The position numbers and the translations under genes were made by a program. From the NCBI RefSeq assembly GCF_020010905.1, contig NZ_JAGJBY010000001.1:2934001-2998000 (forward strand): 64,000 nt of DNA, read 5' to 3'. Origin of the DNA: Streptomyces acidiscabies. GTDB lineage: Bacteria > Actinomycetota > Actinomycetes > Streptomycetales > Streptomycetaceae. This document shows, one piece after another, positions 31,784 through 41,220 of this stretch (position 1 is its first letter; every line of letters starts with the position of its first letter). The notes beneath the pieces were generated by a model. That model made no database searches and was not told the origin of the DNA. It worked only from the letters and a program-made list of their open reading frames with translations.

Positions 31784-31832
31784 CAGCCGCGGCGCCCCCC
31801 TCCCGGTCTTCGGGAAGGAGGCGCCGCGGCTG
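31784..31832 (+). terminator. Terminator after the transglycosylase
   Basis: CAGCCGCGGCGCC pairs perfectly with GGCGCCGCGGCTG, and the loop region can extend the stem (TCCCG / CGGGA). The right arm is followed at once by TTCTC. Confidence 0.88.
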
Positions 31833-31861
31833 TTCTCATCTCGGCCACCCGTTGCTACGGT
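31833..31861 (+). promoter_or_regulatory. Promoter for the small-protein / DUF3068 pair
   Basis: TTCTCA (31833-31838) and TACGGT (31856-31861) are 17 bases apart and begin directly at the end of the preceding terminator stem. The predicted start is about 30 bases before ATG 31900. Confidence 0.5.
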
Positions 31862-31899
31862 GCCGACACCTGACAGGCCGTCAGGTCCGGGAGGTCCGT

Positions 31900-32034
31900 A
31901 TGCGCGCCCTGATCGCCGCCGCGGCCGGTCTGGCCGTCGCCCTCGCCCTCGTCCTGACGATCAGCGCCGTCGGCACGCCCACCGGCAAGACATCGCCGAA
32001 GCCACTGCTGACGACCGTGCCCGCGCACCCGTGA
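31900..32034 (+). CDS. SPW_0924-like small membrane or secreted protein
   Basis: 44 residues: one hydrophobic helix (IAAAAGLAVALALVLTISAV) and a polar tail ending LLTTVPAHP. I recognise it as the short Streptomyces family named SPW_0924. GGGAGG lies seven bases before the ATG. It is ten bases upstream of the DUF3068 gene, so the two are likely co-transcribed. Function unknown. Confidence 0.75.
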   Translation: MRALIAAAAGLAVALALVLTISAVGTPTGKTSPKPLLTTVPAHP

Positions 32035-32044
32035 GGAGGGCGCG

Positions 32045-33031
32045 ATGCGCCGCAGATCCGCCCTGATCCTGCTCGCCCTCGCCGTCTTCTTCGCGTCCCT
32101 CGCGCCCCTGCTGCGCTGGTACGCCTTCCCCCGGCTCGCCAAGATCCCCGCGAACACCTACCAGGCGACCGTCCTGGAGGCGAAGAACGCGACCCTCCTC
32201 GACTACGGCACCCTGCGCGCGCGTACGGTCCCGAAAGTCACCATCGTCCAGACCCTCAAGGGCAACGTCGAGGAGTCCGAGCGCGTCGAGAAGACCGCCG
32301 GCAAGGATGTCGTCGTCTGGGACGGCCTCTCCTACGTCGTCGGCCCCGACGGCAAGATGGTCTCCAGGGTCCCCGAGCGGTACATCTTCGACGCGCACAC
32401 GCAGGCGCCCGTCCACGCCGACGGGGAGATGGTCGACGGCGACCCTGTCACCCGCACGGGCATCGAGTTCAAGTGGCCGTTCCTCGTGGAGAAACGGGAC
32501 TACGAGTACTTCGACGCGCAGACCCGCACGTCGGCGCCGATCCACTACAAGGGCACGCAGACGTTCCGTGGCCTGACGGTCTACTACTTCGAGCAGACCA
32601 TCCCCTGGACGCAGGTCCCCATGCCCAGGACGATGCCCGTCGCGGGCATCACCCCCGAGACCATCGCCTCCACCGGCACCACCCGCTGGTACACCACCGT
32701 CCGCAAGTTCTGGGTCGAACCGCTCACCGGGGCGCCCGTCAACGGCGAGGAGGTCCACCAGGAGGAACTGCGCGGGGGCACGCTCCTCGGGGGGCGCGAG
32801 AAGGTCACCGCGTTCGCCGGGGACGTCAAGATGCGCGAGGACTACATCGAGCACACCGTCGACCTCGTGAAGAGCAACCGCACGCTCGTGCTGCTCATGA
32901 CGTCGTACCTGCCGTGGGGGTTCGCCGGGCTGGGGTTGCTGCTGCTGGCCCTCGCGCTGCTCCTGGAGGCCCGGGGGAGGCGCCCGATCACCCCGCGCGC
33001 GGAGCCACTGCCCGAGCCGGTCGGTGTCTGA
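32045..33031 (+). CDS. DUF3068 (PorA-like) membrane-anchored protein
   Basis: 328 residues. An N-terminal transmembrane helix (SALILLALAVFFASLAPLL) and a C-terminal one (GFAGLGLLLLALALLL) flank an extracellular beta-rich domain (YEYFDAQTRTSAPIHYKG, VYYFEQTIPW). This is the DUF3068 family of actinobacterial envelope proteins, sometimes labelled porin PorA family on weak grounds. GAGGGCG precedes the ATG. Function unknown. Confidence 0.85.
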   Translation: MRRRSALILLALAVFFASLAPLLRWYAFPRLAKIPANTYQATVLEAKNATLLDYGTLRARTVPKVTIVQTLKGNVEESERVEKTAGKDVVVWDGLSYVVGPDGKMVSRVPERYIFDAHTQAPVHADGEMVDGDPVTRTGIEFKWPFLVEKRDYEYFDAQTRTSAPIHYKGTQTFRGLTVYYFEQTIPWTQVPMPRTMPVAGITPETIASTGTTRWYTTVRKFWVEPLTGAPVNGEEVHQEELRGGTLLGGREKVTAFAGDVKMREDYIEHTVDLVKSNRTLVLLMTSYLPWGFAGLGLLLLALALLLEARGRRPITPRAEPLPEPVGV

Positions 33032-33036
33032 GCCGG

Positions 33037-35565
33037 TCAGCGTCCGAGGCGCGCGTTCGTGTGCCGGGTCGGCTCCGCCGTCGCCGGGTCCTCGGGCCAC
33101 GGGTGCTTCGGGTACCGGCCGCGCAGCTCCGCGCGTACGCCCCGGTAGCCGTCCCGCCAGAACGACGCGAGATCCGCCGTGACGGCGACCGGCCGCCCCG
33201 CCGGGGACAGCAGATGCACCACCACCGGCACACCGGCCACCCGGGGCGACTCCTGGAGCCCGAACATCTCCTGCACCTTCACGGCCAGCACGGGCCGTTC
33301 GGGATCGCCGTAGTCGACCCGGACGCTCGACCCGCTGGGTACGACGATCCGCTCCGGCGCCAGCTCGCCCAGCTTCCCGGCCTCCCCGGACGCCCACGGC
33401 AGCAACCGCCCCAGCGCGTTCCCGGCATCGATCCGCGCGAGATCCTTCCGCTGCCGGGCCCTCCCCAGCTCCGGCTCCAGCCACTCGTCCACGCGCGCGT
33501 GGAGAGCCTCGTCGGAGACGTCCGGCCAGGGTTCCCCGACCCGCGCCCGCAGAAACGCGAGCCGCTGCCGCAGCACCGCACCCGTGTCGGTCCACCGCAG
33601 CACGCCGAACCCTTCCTGCCGCAGGCCCTCAAGGAGGGCTGCGCGTACGAGCCCGGCGTCGGCGTTCCTGAGAGGCCGCACCGCCAGCTCGACGGCCCCC
33701 AGCCGCTCCACCCGCCGCGCGACGACGTCCCCGCCGGCCCACCGGACCTCCTCCCGCTCGTCGAGCAGCGCGCCCGCGGCCCACCGCGCGGTGTCCTCGT
33801 CGACGACCGTCGCGAGCTGCACGCGCGCGTGGCCCTTGCCGACGGGGCGGTCGGCCACGGCGATCGCCAGCCAGGGGGAGGGGCGGAGGGGGGAGCCCTC
33901 GCGGAGTTCCGCGCGGGTGCCGGAGAGCATGAGGTAGGTGCCGCCGTCGAGTCTGGCGAGGCGCTCGGGGAAGGCGAGGGCGGTGATCAGGGCGGGGGTG
34001 TCGGTGGTGGGGGAGGCGGGTGCCGTAGCGGTGCCGCCGGGCGCGGGCGTCGGAGTTGCTCCGGAGGCGACCGACCGCAAGCGCCGTACCTCCGTCCGCC
34101 AGCGCGCGCTGTACGCGTCGCCCCCGCGCCGGGCGGCCCGCAGCGCGGCGGCGAGGTCGTCGCCGTACTCGCGGGGTGGCTCCTCGCTCAGGAGGGCCAC
34201 CACCTCGGCGGCCCGTTCCGCGCCCACGGCGGTGGTGCCGTCCAGGAGAGCGCGGCCCAGGCGGGGGTGCAGGCCCAGCCGGGCCAGCCGGACGCCTCGT
34301 GCGGTGGCGCGGCCCGTGGGGTCGACCGCGCCGATCGCCGTCAGCAGGTCGCGCGCCGCCGCCATCGCCCCCGTCGGCGGCGGGTCGAGCAACGCCAGCG
34401 AGGCGGCCTCGGGATCGCCCCAGCAGGCCGCCTGGAGGGCGAACGCGGCGAGGTCGGCCACTTTGATCTCGGGGGCGGGAAAACGCGGGAGACGCGCGTT
34501 CTCGGCCTCCGGCCAGCAGCGGTAGACCGTGCCGGGCGCCTCACGGCCCGCGCGGCCGGCCCGCTGGCGCCCCGCTGCCCGGGACGCCCGTACGGTCGCC
34601 AGCGCGCTCAGCCCGCGCGCGTGGTCGACGCGGGGCTCACGCGCCAGCCCGGAGTCCACGACCACACGCACCCCGGGGACCGTCAGCGACGACTCCGCGA
34701 CGGCCGTCGCGAGGACCACCCTGCGCCGCGCACCGGGGGCCAGCACCGCGTCCTGGACGGCGGCCGGTGCGCGCCCGTGCACCTGGAGGACCTCGACGTC
34801 CCCGACGCCCCCGCTCAGCTGTCCCGCCACCCGCGCGATCTCGCCCACGCCGGGGAGGAAGCACAGCACGTCCCCCGCCCGCTCGGCGAGCGCCCGCCGC
34901 ACCACCGACGCGACGTGCGCGAGCAGCGCCGGATCGACCCACGTGCCGTGCGGCGGCCGTACCCCGCGCGCGGGCGGCGCCCACACGGTCTCGACCGGGT
35001 ACGACACGCCCCGCGCCTCGACGACAGGAGCCCCGCCCAGCAACTCGGCCCACCCCTGCGCGTCCGTCGTCGCGGACGCCGCCACGAGCCTCAACTCCGG
35101 CCGCAGCGTCTCCCGTACGTCCCACAGGAACGCGGCGGCGGTGTCCGCGTCCAGATGCCGCTCATGACACTCGTCCAGCACGACGACGTCGACCCCGGCC
35201 AGCTCCTGGTCCCGCTGGAGCCGTTGCAGCAGCACGCCGGTCGTCACGACCTCCACGCGCGTACGCGGGCCGACGACCCGCTCGCCGCGCACGGTGTACC
35301 CGATGCTGTTCCCGACCTCCTCCCCGAGCAGCCAGGCCATCCGCCGGGCAGCAGCCCGCGCGGCGATCCGCCGGGGCTCGGCGACGACGACCGTGCGCGC
35401 GGGCCCCTCCCCGAGCAGCCCCGCCAGCGCCAGCGGCACGAGCGTCGTCTTCCCCGTCCCCGGGGGCGCCACGAGAACGGCCGTCCCGCGCGCGTCCAGG
35501 GCATCACCGAGGGCGGGCAGCGCACTGCGGACGGGGAGGGCGTCGAGGGCGTCGTAGCGGATCAC
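33037..35565 (-). CDS. hrpB: ATP-dependent helicase HrpB
   Basis: An 842-residue DExH-box helicase. Walker A is APPGTGKTT (Lys39), motif II is LDECHERHLD, and motif III is SATT. RecA2 motifs (QRAGRAGREAPGTVYR), the HA2 domain and the C-terminal HrpB domain (DPERPVLAVKVQEMFG) are present. The substrate in bacteria is not settled; some homologues affect RNA processing or cell-wall-related phenotypes. It starts with GTG, and converges with DUF3068 with only five bases between stop codons. Confidence 0.93.
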   Translation of the reverse strand: MIRYDALDALPVRSALPALGDALDARGTAVLVAPPGTGKTTLVPLALAGLLGEGPARTVVVAEPRRIAARAAARRMAWLLGEEVGNSIGYTVRGERVVGPRTRVEVVTTGVLLQRLQRDQELAGVDVVVLDECHERHLDADTAAAFLWDVRETLRPELRLVAASATTDAQGWAELLGGAPVVEARGVSYPVETVWAPPARGVRPPHGTWVDPALLAHVASVVRRALAERAGDVLCFLPGVGEIARVAGQLSGGVGDVEVLQVHGRAPAAVQDAVLAPGARRRVVLATAVAESSLTVPGVRVVVDSGLAREPRVDHARGLSALATVRASRAAGRQRAGRAGREAPGTVYRCWPEAENARLPRFPAPEIKVADLAAFALQAACWGDPEAASLALLDPPPTGAMAAARDLLTAIGAVDPTGRATARGVRLARLGLHPRLGRALLDGTTAVGAERAAEVVALLSEEPPREYGDDLAAALRAARRGGDAYSARWRTEVRRLRSVASGATPTPAPGGTATAPASPTTDTPALITALAFPERLARLDGGTYLMLSGTRAELREGSPLRPSPWLAIAVADRPVGKGHARVQLATVVDEDTARWAAGALLDEREEVRWAGGDVVARRVERLGAVELAVRPLRNADAGLVRAALLEGLRQEGFGVLRWTDTGAVLRQRLAFLRARVGEPWPDVSDEALHARVDEWLEPELGRARQRKDLARIDAGNALGRLLPWASGEAGKLGELAPERIVVPSGSSVRVDYGDPERPVLAVKVQEMFGLQESPRVAGVPVVVHLLSPAGRPVAVTADLASFWRDGYRGVRAELRGRYPKHPWPEDPATAEPTRHTNARLGR

Positions 35566-35608
35566 GGGACCCAGTGTCGTACGCGCGTGCGCCTTGGTCC
35601 GGCCGGTC

Positions 35609-36427
35609 TCAGTCCCGCTCGCACGTGAAGATCGCCGTCCCCGGGATCAAGTTGCCCCGCAGCGGCGACCAGCCGCCCCACTCGGACGTGTTCCAGGCCG
35701 GCCACTCCGGCTCGGTGAGGTCGACGAGGCGGAAGCCCGCCGTCACGATGTCGCGGACGCGGTCGCCCAGGGTGCGGTGGTGTTCCACGTAGACGGCGTT
35801 GCCCTCGGCGTCCTGTTCGACGTACGGGGTGCGGTCGAAGTAGGAGGCGGCGACCGTCAGGCCCTCGGGACCGGGTTCGTCGGGGAAGGCCCAGCGGATG
35901 GGATGGGTGACCGAGAAGACGAAACGGCCACCGGGGCGCAGCACGCGGCGCACCTCGCGCAGGACCTGCGCCGGGTCGGCGACGAACGGCAGGGCGCCGT
36001 ACGCGGAGCACGCGAGGTCGAAGGAGCCGTCCGCGAAGGGCAGGACGCCCGCGTCGGCGCAGACCAGGGGGATGCCCCCGCCGATGCGCAGGGAGTGCTG
36101 GAGCTGGCGGTGGGAGATGTCGAGGGCGACGGGCCGGGCCCCCTGCGCGGCGAGCCAGCGCGAGCACTGCGCCGCGCCCGCGCCGATCTCCAGGACCGAG
36201 AGGCCCGCCAGCTTCTCGGCGGGGCCCAGGAGTTCGGCCTCCACCTCGTCGAGCCCCTCGGGGCCCCACACGAAGCGGTCGTCGCCGAGGAACGTGCCGT
36301 GCTCGACCTGGTACTCGTCCGCGTTGCGGTCCCACCACCCCCGGTTCGCGCGGGCGCTCTCCGTGACGTCCGCGGAACGCCGCGTGGCCTCGGAGTCGGA
36401 TTCGGGGTCGTGGTCCACAGCGGACAC
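35609..36427 (-). CDS. Class I SAM-dependent methyltransferase
   Basis: 272 residues with a Rossmann methyltransferase core: motif I VLEIGAGAAQCSRWL, acidic loop ALDISHRQL, motif IV DLACSAYGALPFV, and RRVLRPGGRFVFSV. The N-terminus WWDRNADEYQVEHG is typical of the UbiE/COQ5-like branch. Substrate unknown. Starts at GTG 36427; a second GTG at 36418 is possible. Same strand as hrpB, 43 bases upstream of it. Confidence 0.87.
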   Translation of the reverse strand: MSAVDHDPESDSEATRRSADVTESARANRGWWDRNADEYQVEHGTFLGDDRFVWGPEGLDEVEAELLGPAEKLAGLSVLEIGAGAAQCSRWLAAQGARPVALDISHRQLQHSLRIGGGIPLVCADAGVLPFADGSFDLACSAYGALPFVADPAQVLREVRRVLRPGGRFVFSVTHPIRWAFPDEPGPEGLTVAASYFDRTPYVEQDAEGNAVYVEHHRTLGDRVRDIVTAGFRLVDLTEPEWPAWNTSEWGGWSPLRGNLIPGTAIFTCERD

Positions 36428-36829
36428 CGTTGGCTCTTGGATGATCGGCTCCCTCGTCGTACTCTTCCGTCACCCTTTTTCGGGCACAGGCGCCCGCGCG
36501 GGTGTCACGGAAGGGGTCTCGCGGGCCTGCGTTGGCCTCCAGAGACGCTTCTTGTGCCGGGTATGCGGGGATCCGCCCCGGGTGTGCGCCTTCGCGCATT
36601 GACCCCGTCCGGCTGCCCCCGTATGCTACAAGTTGCGCTGCGAGCCTGCGCTCCTCAGACCTAGCAGGCTGTGCTCGCATCTGTTGGTTGTCCCCTCGGT
36701 TTTCGAGGTGCCGTCGCCGTTCTTCGGCGGGCGCTTCCTTGGCTGTCCGGCCTTCATCAGTGTGCGAAACGGGCTCCTGGCGTAAGCAGTACCTACGACT
36801 TCAATGTCCGTACCGGAGCCCTTTCCCAC
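36428..36829. other. rpsA upstream region and mRNA leader
   Basis: 402 bases without a gene. The left part is the divergent region for the methyltransferase. From about 36634 on it is the untranslated rpsA leader, nearly 200 bases. Within it GCGAGCCTGC (36644-36653 region) can pair with GCAGG and CTCGC segments further on, forming a bulged hairpin. Confidence 0.6.
36599..36627 (+). promoter_or_regulatory. Near-consensus housekeeping promoter of rpsA
   Basis: TTGACC (36599-36604) and TATGCT (36622-36627) are separated by exactly 17 bases. This is the best promoter match I see in the window, as expected for a ribosomal protein gene. Confidence 0.85.
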
Positions 36830-38335
36830 ATGACGAGCAGCACCGAGACCACCGCCACCACCCCGCAGGTTGCGGTCAACGACATCGGTAACGAGGAAGC
36901 TTTCCTCGCCGCGATCGACGAGACGATCAAGTACTTCAACGACGGCGACATCGTCGACGGCGTCATCGTGAAGGTCGACCGGGACGAGGTCCTGCTCGAC
37001 ATCGGTTACAAGACCGAAGGCGTCATCCCGAGCCGCGAGCTCTCCATCAAGCACGACGTCGACCCGAACGAGGTCGTCGCGGTTGGTGACGAGATCGAGG
37101 CCCTGGTTCTCCAGAAGGAGGACAAGGAAGGCCGTCTGATCCTGTCCAAGAAGCGCGCGCAGTACGAGCGCGCCTGGGGCACGATCGAGAAGATCAAGGA
37201 AGAAGACGGCATCGTCACCGGTACCGTCATCGAGGTCGTCAAGGGTGGTCTCATCCTCGACATCGGCCTCCGTGGCTTCCTTCCGGCCTCTCTCGTCGAG
37301 ATGCGTCGTGTCCGCGACCTCCAGCCGTACGTGGGCAAGGAGCTCGAGGCCAAGATCATCGAGCTGGACAAGAACCGCAACAACGTGGTCCTGTCCCGCC
37401 GTGCCTGGCTGGAGCAGACCCAGTCCGAGGTCCGCCAGACGTTCCTCACGACCCTGCAGAAGGGTCAGGTCCGTTCCGGCGTCGTCTCCTCGATCGTCAA
37501 CTTCGGTGCCTTCGTGGACCTGGGTGGCGTCGACGGTCTGGTCCACGTCTCCGAGCTGTCCTGGAAGCACATCGACCACCCCTCCGAGGTCGTCGAGGTC
37601 GGCCAGGAGGTCACGGTCGAGGTCCTGGACGTCGACATGGACCGCGAGCGCGTCTCCCTGTCGCTGAAGGCGACCCAGGAAGACCCGTGGCAGCAGTTCG
37701 CGCGCACGCACCAGATCGGTCAGGTCGTGCCCGGCAAGGTCACGAAGCTCGTTCCGTTCGGTGCGTTCGTCCGCGTCGACGAGGGCATCGAGGGTCTGGT
37801 CCACATCTCCGAGCTGGCCGAGCGCCACGTGGAGATCCCGGAGCAGGTCGTCCAGGTCAACGACGAGATCTTCGTCAAGGTCATCGACATCGACCTGGAG
37901 CGCCGCCGGATCTCGCTGTCCCTCAAGCAGGCCAACGAGTCCTTCGGCAGCGACCCGGCCTCGGTCGAGTTCGACCCGACCCTGTACGGCATGGCCGCGT
38001 CCTACGACGACCAGGGCAACTACATCTACCCCGAGGGCTTCGACCCCGAGACCAACGACTGGCTCGAGGGCTTCGAATCCCAGCGTGAGGTGTGGGAGAA
38101 CCAGTACGCCGAGGCGCAGTCCCGCTTCGAGCAGCACCAGCAGCAGGTCATCAAGAGCCGTGAGGCCGATGCCGCTGCCGCTGCCGAGGGTGTCGACGTC
38201 GCCGGTGCGGCTCCGGCCGCCGGTGGTGGCGGTGGCAGCTCGTACTCCTCCGAGGGTGCGGACACGTCCGGCGCGCTCGCCTCGGACGAGGCGCTCGCTG
38301 CCCTGCGCGAGAAGCTGGCGGGCGGCCAGAGCTGA
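36830..38335 (+). CDS. rpsA: 30S ribosomal protein S1
   Basis: 501 residues. Four S1 (OB-fold) RNA-binding repeats run from about residue 35 to 370, with well-conserved third and fourth repeats (NFGAFVDLGGVDGLVHVSELS; PFGAFVRVDEGIEGLVHISELA). An acidic Glu/Gln-rich segment and a Gly/Ser tail follow. It helps bind mRNA to the 30S subunit. Codon choice includes more GGT, CGT and CTG than neighbours, fitting very high expression. GGAG lies 11 bases before the ATG. It has a strong promoter and a clear terminator, so it is monocistronic. Confidence 0.97.
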   Translation: MTSSTETTATTPQVAVNDIGNEEAFLAAIDETIKYFNDGDIVDGVIVKVDRDEVLLDIGYKTEGVIPSRELSIKHDVDPNEVVAVGDEIEALVLQKEDKEGRLILSKKRAQYERAWGTIEKIKEEDGIVTGTVIEVVKGGLILDIGLRGFLPASLVEMRRVRDLQPYVGKELEAKIIELDKNRNNVVLSRRAWLEQTQSEVRQTFLTTLQKGQVRSGVVSSIVNFGAFVDLGGVDGLVHVSELSWKHIDHPSEVVEVGQEVTVEVLDVDMDRERVSLSLKATQEDPWQQFARTHQIGQVVPGKVTKLVPFGAFVRVDEGIEGLVHISELAERHVEIPEQVVQVNDEIFVKVIDIDLERRRISLSLKQANESFGSDPASVEFDPTLYGMAASYDDQGNYIYPEGFDPETNDWLEGFESQREVWENQYAEAQSRFEQHQQQVIKSREADAAAAAEGVDVAGAAPAAGGGGGSSYSSEGADTSGALASDEALAALREKLAGGQS

Positions 38336-38377
38336 CGCTCACCGCACGACCGGCGCTCACTGAGCGGTAGTTGTTGA

Positions 38378-38417
38378 CTGAGGGGCCGTACCTTTCGAGG
38401 TGCGGCCTCTCAGTTTT
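38378..38417 (+). terminator. rpsA terminator
   Basis: A 16-bp stem with two G-U pairs (CTGAGGGGCCGTACCT with AGGTGCGGCCTCTCAG) closes on a stable TTCG tetraloop and is followed by TTTTCTGTTTTCT. A textbook intrinsic terminator, unusual in having a real T-run. Confidence 0.95.
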
Positions 38418-38520
38418 CTGTTTTCTCCGAAACTCACCGGACACAGCGGCAACCACCGTGCCGTAACTGGATGTTGAGACGCTTCCCGGCAGTTGTTCAT
38501 GATCGGGAAGGGGCTCAGTC

Positions 38521-40101
38521 ATGGCACGGACGCGTGACCGGCGGACGTTCTTGCGGGACGTGGGGATCACCGGCGGAGCGGGAGCGCTCTTCGCCACCAT
38601 GGGGGCCCTGGGACTCGCCCCCACCGCGCGCGCCGAGGAGTACCGGCCGCCCAGAGGCGGGGACCTGAGCACCACCGGACGCCGCGCGGCCAAGGTGGTC
38701 GTGATCGGCGGCGGGATCGCCGGACTGACCACCGCCTACGAACTCGGCAAGGCCGGCTACGACTGCACGGTCCTGGAGGCGCGGGCACGGACGGGCGGCC
38801 GGAACTTCACCGTGCGCGCCGGGGACCGGACGACCGACCTGTACGGCCACACGCAGACCGCGCGGTTCGCCGACGGGCAGTACCTGAACGCGGGACCCGC
38901 GCGGATACCCCAGTGGATGGTCACCCTGGACTACTGCCGCGAACTCGGCGTCCCCATCGAGGTGTTCACCAACGTCAACGCGGACGCCTACCTCTACAAC
39001 GAGTCCGCCGGCATGACCGCGCCGGTCCGCCACCGCACCGCCAAGGCCGACGTGTACGGGTACGTCTCCGAACTGCTCGCCAAGGCCACCGACCAGGGAG
39101 CGCTGGACGAGCAGCTGACCAGCACGGACCGGGAACGGCTGGTCGAGTTCCTCAAGGACTGGGGGGAGCTCGGCGACCGGCTGACGTACGACGGCGGGGA
39201 GCGGCGCGGATACGCGACCGTACCGGCCGCCGCCGGGACACCCGGAGTGCCGCTGGGGAACGTGCCGAGCGCCTCGGAGGTGTTCGCGAGCGGTGTCGGC
39301 CGGTACTTCTCCTTCGAGTTCGGGTTCGACCAGGCGATGCTGATGTTCCAGCCGGTCGGCGGGATGGACCGGATACCGCTGGCGCTCACCCGCGCGGTGG
39401 GGGCCCACCGCGTGCGGACGGGAGCGGTCGTGTCGCGGATCACCGACACCGGCCGGGGCGTCACCGTCACCTACACGCAGGCGGGCCGTACGAAGGCCGT
39501 CGACGCCGACTACGCCGTCGCCGCGCTCCCGCCCAACATCCTCGCCAAGGTGCCGCACAACCTCGGCTCCGGGGTGCAGTCCGCGCTGGAGGCGATCACC
39601 CCGTCGTCGGCCGCGAAGATCGGCCTGGAGTACCGGTCGCGGTGGTGGGAACTGGACCACCGGATCTACGGCGGGATCACCGAGACCGACCAGGACGTCG
39701 TGCACATCTGGCACCCGTCGTACGGGTTCGGCGGCGAGCGCGGTGTCCTGGTCGGCTACTACAACTACGGTGCGAACGCCGACGCGTACGCGCGCCTGCG
39801 GCCCGAGGAGCGCGAACGGCGCGCGGTGGCCGCGGGGGTGAAGATCTACGGCGAGAAGTACCGGAGCGAACTCGTCTCGTCGTTCTCGCACCACTGGCGT
39901 CAGACGCCCCATCTGGAGGCCGCCTGGCACTCCACCCCCGGGGGACCCGACGACGTCCGCTACAAGCCGCTGAACGAGCCCACGGGCAGGGTCTGGTTCG
40001 CCGGCGACTGGCTCAGCTACACGGACGCCTGGCAGCACGGCGCGTTCACCTCCGCGCGCAGGGCGGTGACCTCGCTCCACGCGCGCGTGCTCGCGTCCTG
40101 A
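38521..40101 (+). CDS. Exported flavin amine / L-amino-acid oxidase
   Basis: 526 residues. A Tat signal (RDRRTFLRDVGITGGAGALF) indicates export with bound FAD. The Rossmann dinucleotide motif is VVVIGGGIAGLTTAYELGKA, then VLEARARTGGR. The C-terminal FAD motif is WFAGDWLSYTDAWQHGAF. It would oxidise amines or L-amino acids outside the cell, releasing ammonia and hydrogen peroxide. GGAAGGGG lies about eight bases upstream of the ATG. It is a single gene after the rpsA terminator. Confidence 0.9.
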   Translation: MARTRDRRTFLRDVGITGGAGALFATMGALGLAPTARAEEYRPPRGGDLSTTGRRAAKVVVIGGGIAGLTTAYELGKAGYDCTVLEARARTGGRNFTVRAGDRTTDLYGHTQTARFADGQYLNAGPARIPQWMVTLDYCRELGVPIEVFTNVNADAYLYNESAGMTAPVRHRTAKADVYGYVSELLAKATDQGALDEQLTSTDRERLVEFLKDWGELGDRLTYDGGERRGYATVPAAAGTPGVPLGNVPSASEVFASGVGRYFSFEFGFDQAMLMFQPVGGMDRIPLALTRAVGAHRVRTGAVVSRITDTGRGVTVTYTQAGRTKAVDADYAVAALPPNILAKVPHNLGSGVQSALEAITPSSAAKIGLEYRSRWWELDHRIYGGITETDQDVVHIWHPSYGFGGERGVLVGYYNYGANADAYARLRPEERERRAVAAGVKIYGEKYRSELVSSFSHHWRQTPHLEAAWHSTPGGPDDVRYKPLNEPTGRVWFAGDWLSYTDAWQHGAFTSARRAVTSLHARVLAS

Positions 40102-40188
40102 GGATTCACCCGGCCGAGGCGCGGGTAGCGGGAATGTCCGAGCCCTCCTGGACGTTGTGCCGTACGAACACGAGGAGGAGCGGTCCAA

Positions 40189-41127
40189 GTGCTTGATCCA
40201 CAGGGTTTGTACGCATGGGAGCCGAAGGGGCTGGCGGTCGTCGACATGGCGCTGGCCCAGGAGTCGGCCGGACTTGTCATGCTCTACCACTTCGACGGGT
40301 ACATCGACGCGGGCGAGACCGGCGACCAGATCGTGGAGGGCCTGCTCGACGGACTGCCGAACCAGGTGGTGGCCCGCTTCGACCACGACCGCCTCGTCGA
40401 CTACCGCGCGCGGCGCCCGCTGCTCACGTTCAAGCGCGACCGCTGGCAGGAGTACGAGGAGCCGTCGATCGACGTACGCCTCGTGCAGGACGCCACCGGC
40501 GCGCCCTTCCTGCTGCTGTCCGGGCCCGAGCCGGACGTCGAGTGGGAGCGGTTCGCCGCGGCCGTCCAGCAGATCGTGGAGCGGCTCGGCGTACGCCTGT
40601 CGGTGACGTTCCACGGCATTCCCATGGGCGTCCCGCACACCCGCCCCGTCGGCCTCACCCCGCACGGCAACCGTACGGACCTGGTCCCCGGCCACCGCAG
40701 CCCCTTCGACGAGGCGCAGGTGCCCGGCAGCGCCGAGGCGCTCGTCGAGTACCGCCTCATGGAGGCCGGCCACGACGTCCTCGGCGTCGCCGCGCACGTC
40801 CCGCACTACATCGCCCGCTCCTCCTACCCGGACGCCTCCCTCACCGTCCTGGAGGCCATCACCGCCGCCACCGGCCTCGTCCTGCCCGCTCTCGCGCACA
40901 CCCTCCGCACGGAGGCGCACCGCACCCAGACCGAGATCGACCGCCAGATCCGTGAGGGCGACGAGGAGCTCACGGCCCTCGTGGAGGGGCTGGAGCACCA
41001 GTACGACGCCGTCGCGGGCGCGGAGACCCGCGGCAACATGCTCGCGGAGCCGGTCGACATCCCGTCGGCGGACGAGATCGGCAGGGAGTTCGAGAAGTTC
41101 CTCGCGGAACGCGAGGGTGAGGGCTGA
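40189..41127 (+). CDS. PAC2 family (proteasome assembly chaperone-like) protein
   Basis: 312 residues of the PAC2 fold: [24 protein letters not shown] at the start, then [16 protein letters not shown], and a helical C-terminus with [20 protein letters not shown]. Actinobacteria have proteasomes, and related proteins are linked to proteasome function, but the exact role of this one is not known. GTG 40189 has GAGGAG nine bases upstream. Confidence 0.85.
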   Translation: MLDPQGLYAWEPKGLAVVDMALAQESAGLVMLYHFDGYIDAGETGDQIVEGLLDGLPNQVVARFDHDRLVDYRARRPLLTFKRDRWQEYEEPSIDVRLVQDATGAPFLLLSGPEPDVEWERFAAAVQQIVERLGVRLSVTFHGIPMGVPHTRPVGLTPHGNRTDLVPGHRSPFDEAQVPGSAEALVEYRLMEAGHDVLGVAAHVPHYIARSSYPDASLTVLEAITAATGLVLPALAHTLRTEAHRTQTEIDRQIREGDEELTALVEGLEHQYDAVAGAETRGNMLAEPVDIPSADEIGREFEKFLAEREGEG

Positions 41128-41208
41128 GCGGGAGGGCTGAGACGCCCTCCGGCAGGGCCGCCGCCGTTCCGAGGCATTCGGTCAGGTCCCGATGTCAGTG
41201 GGGGGTCC

Positions 41209-41214
41209 TAAGCT
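41209..41214 (+). promoter_or_regulatory. -10 element of leaderless coaE transcript
   Basis: TAAGCT ends six bases before ATG 41221, so the transcript is predicted to begin at the start codon. No ribosome-binding site is present. Confidence 0.6.
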
Positions 41215-41220
41215 TTCACC

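Noticed and set aside
32473..35628. 1051-codon plus-strand open frame
   Set aside because: It is a shadow of DUF3068 and antisense of hrpB, with Arg/Pro/Gly-dominated composition and no domain; the real genes have clear motifs.
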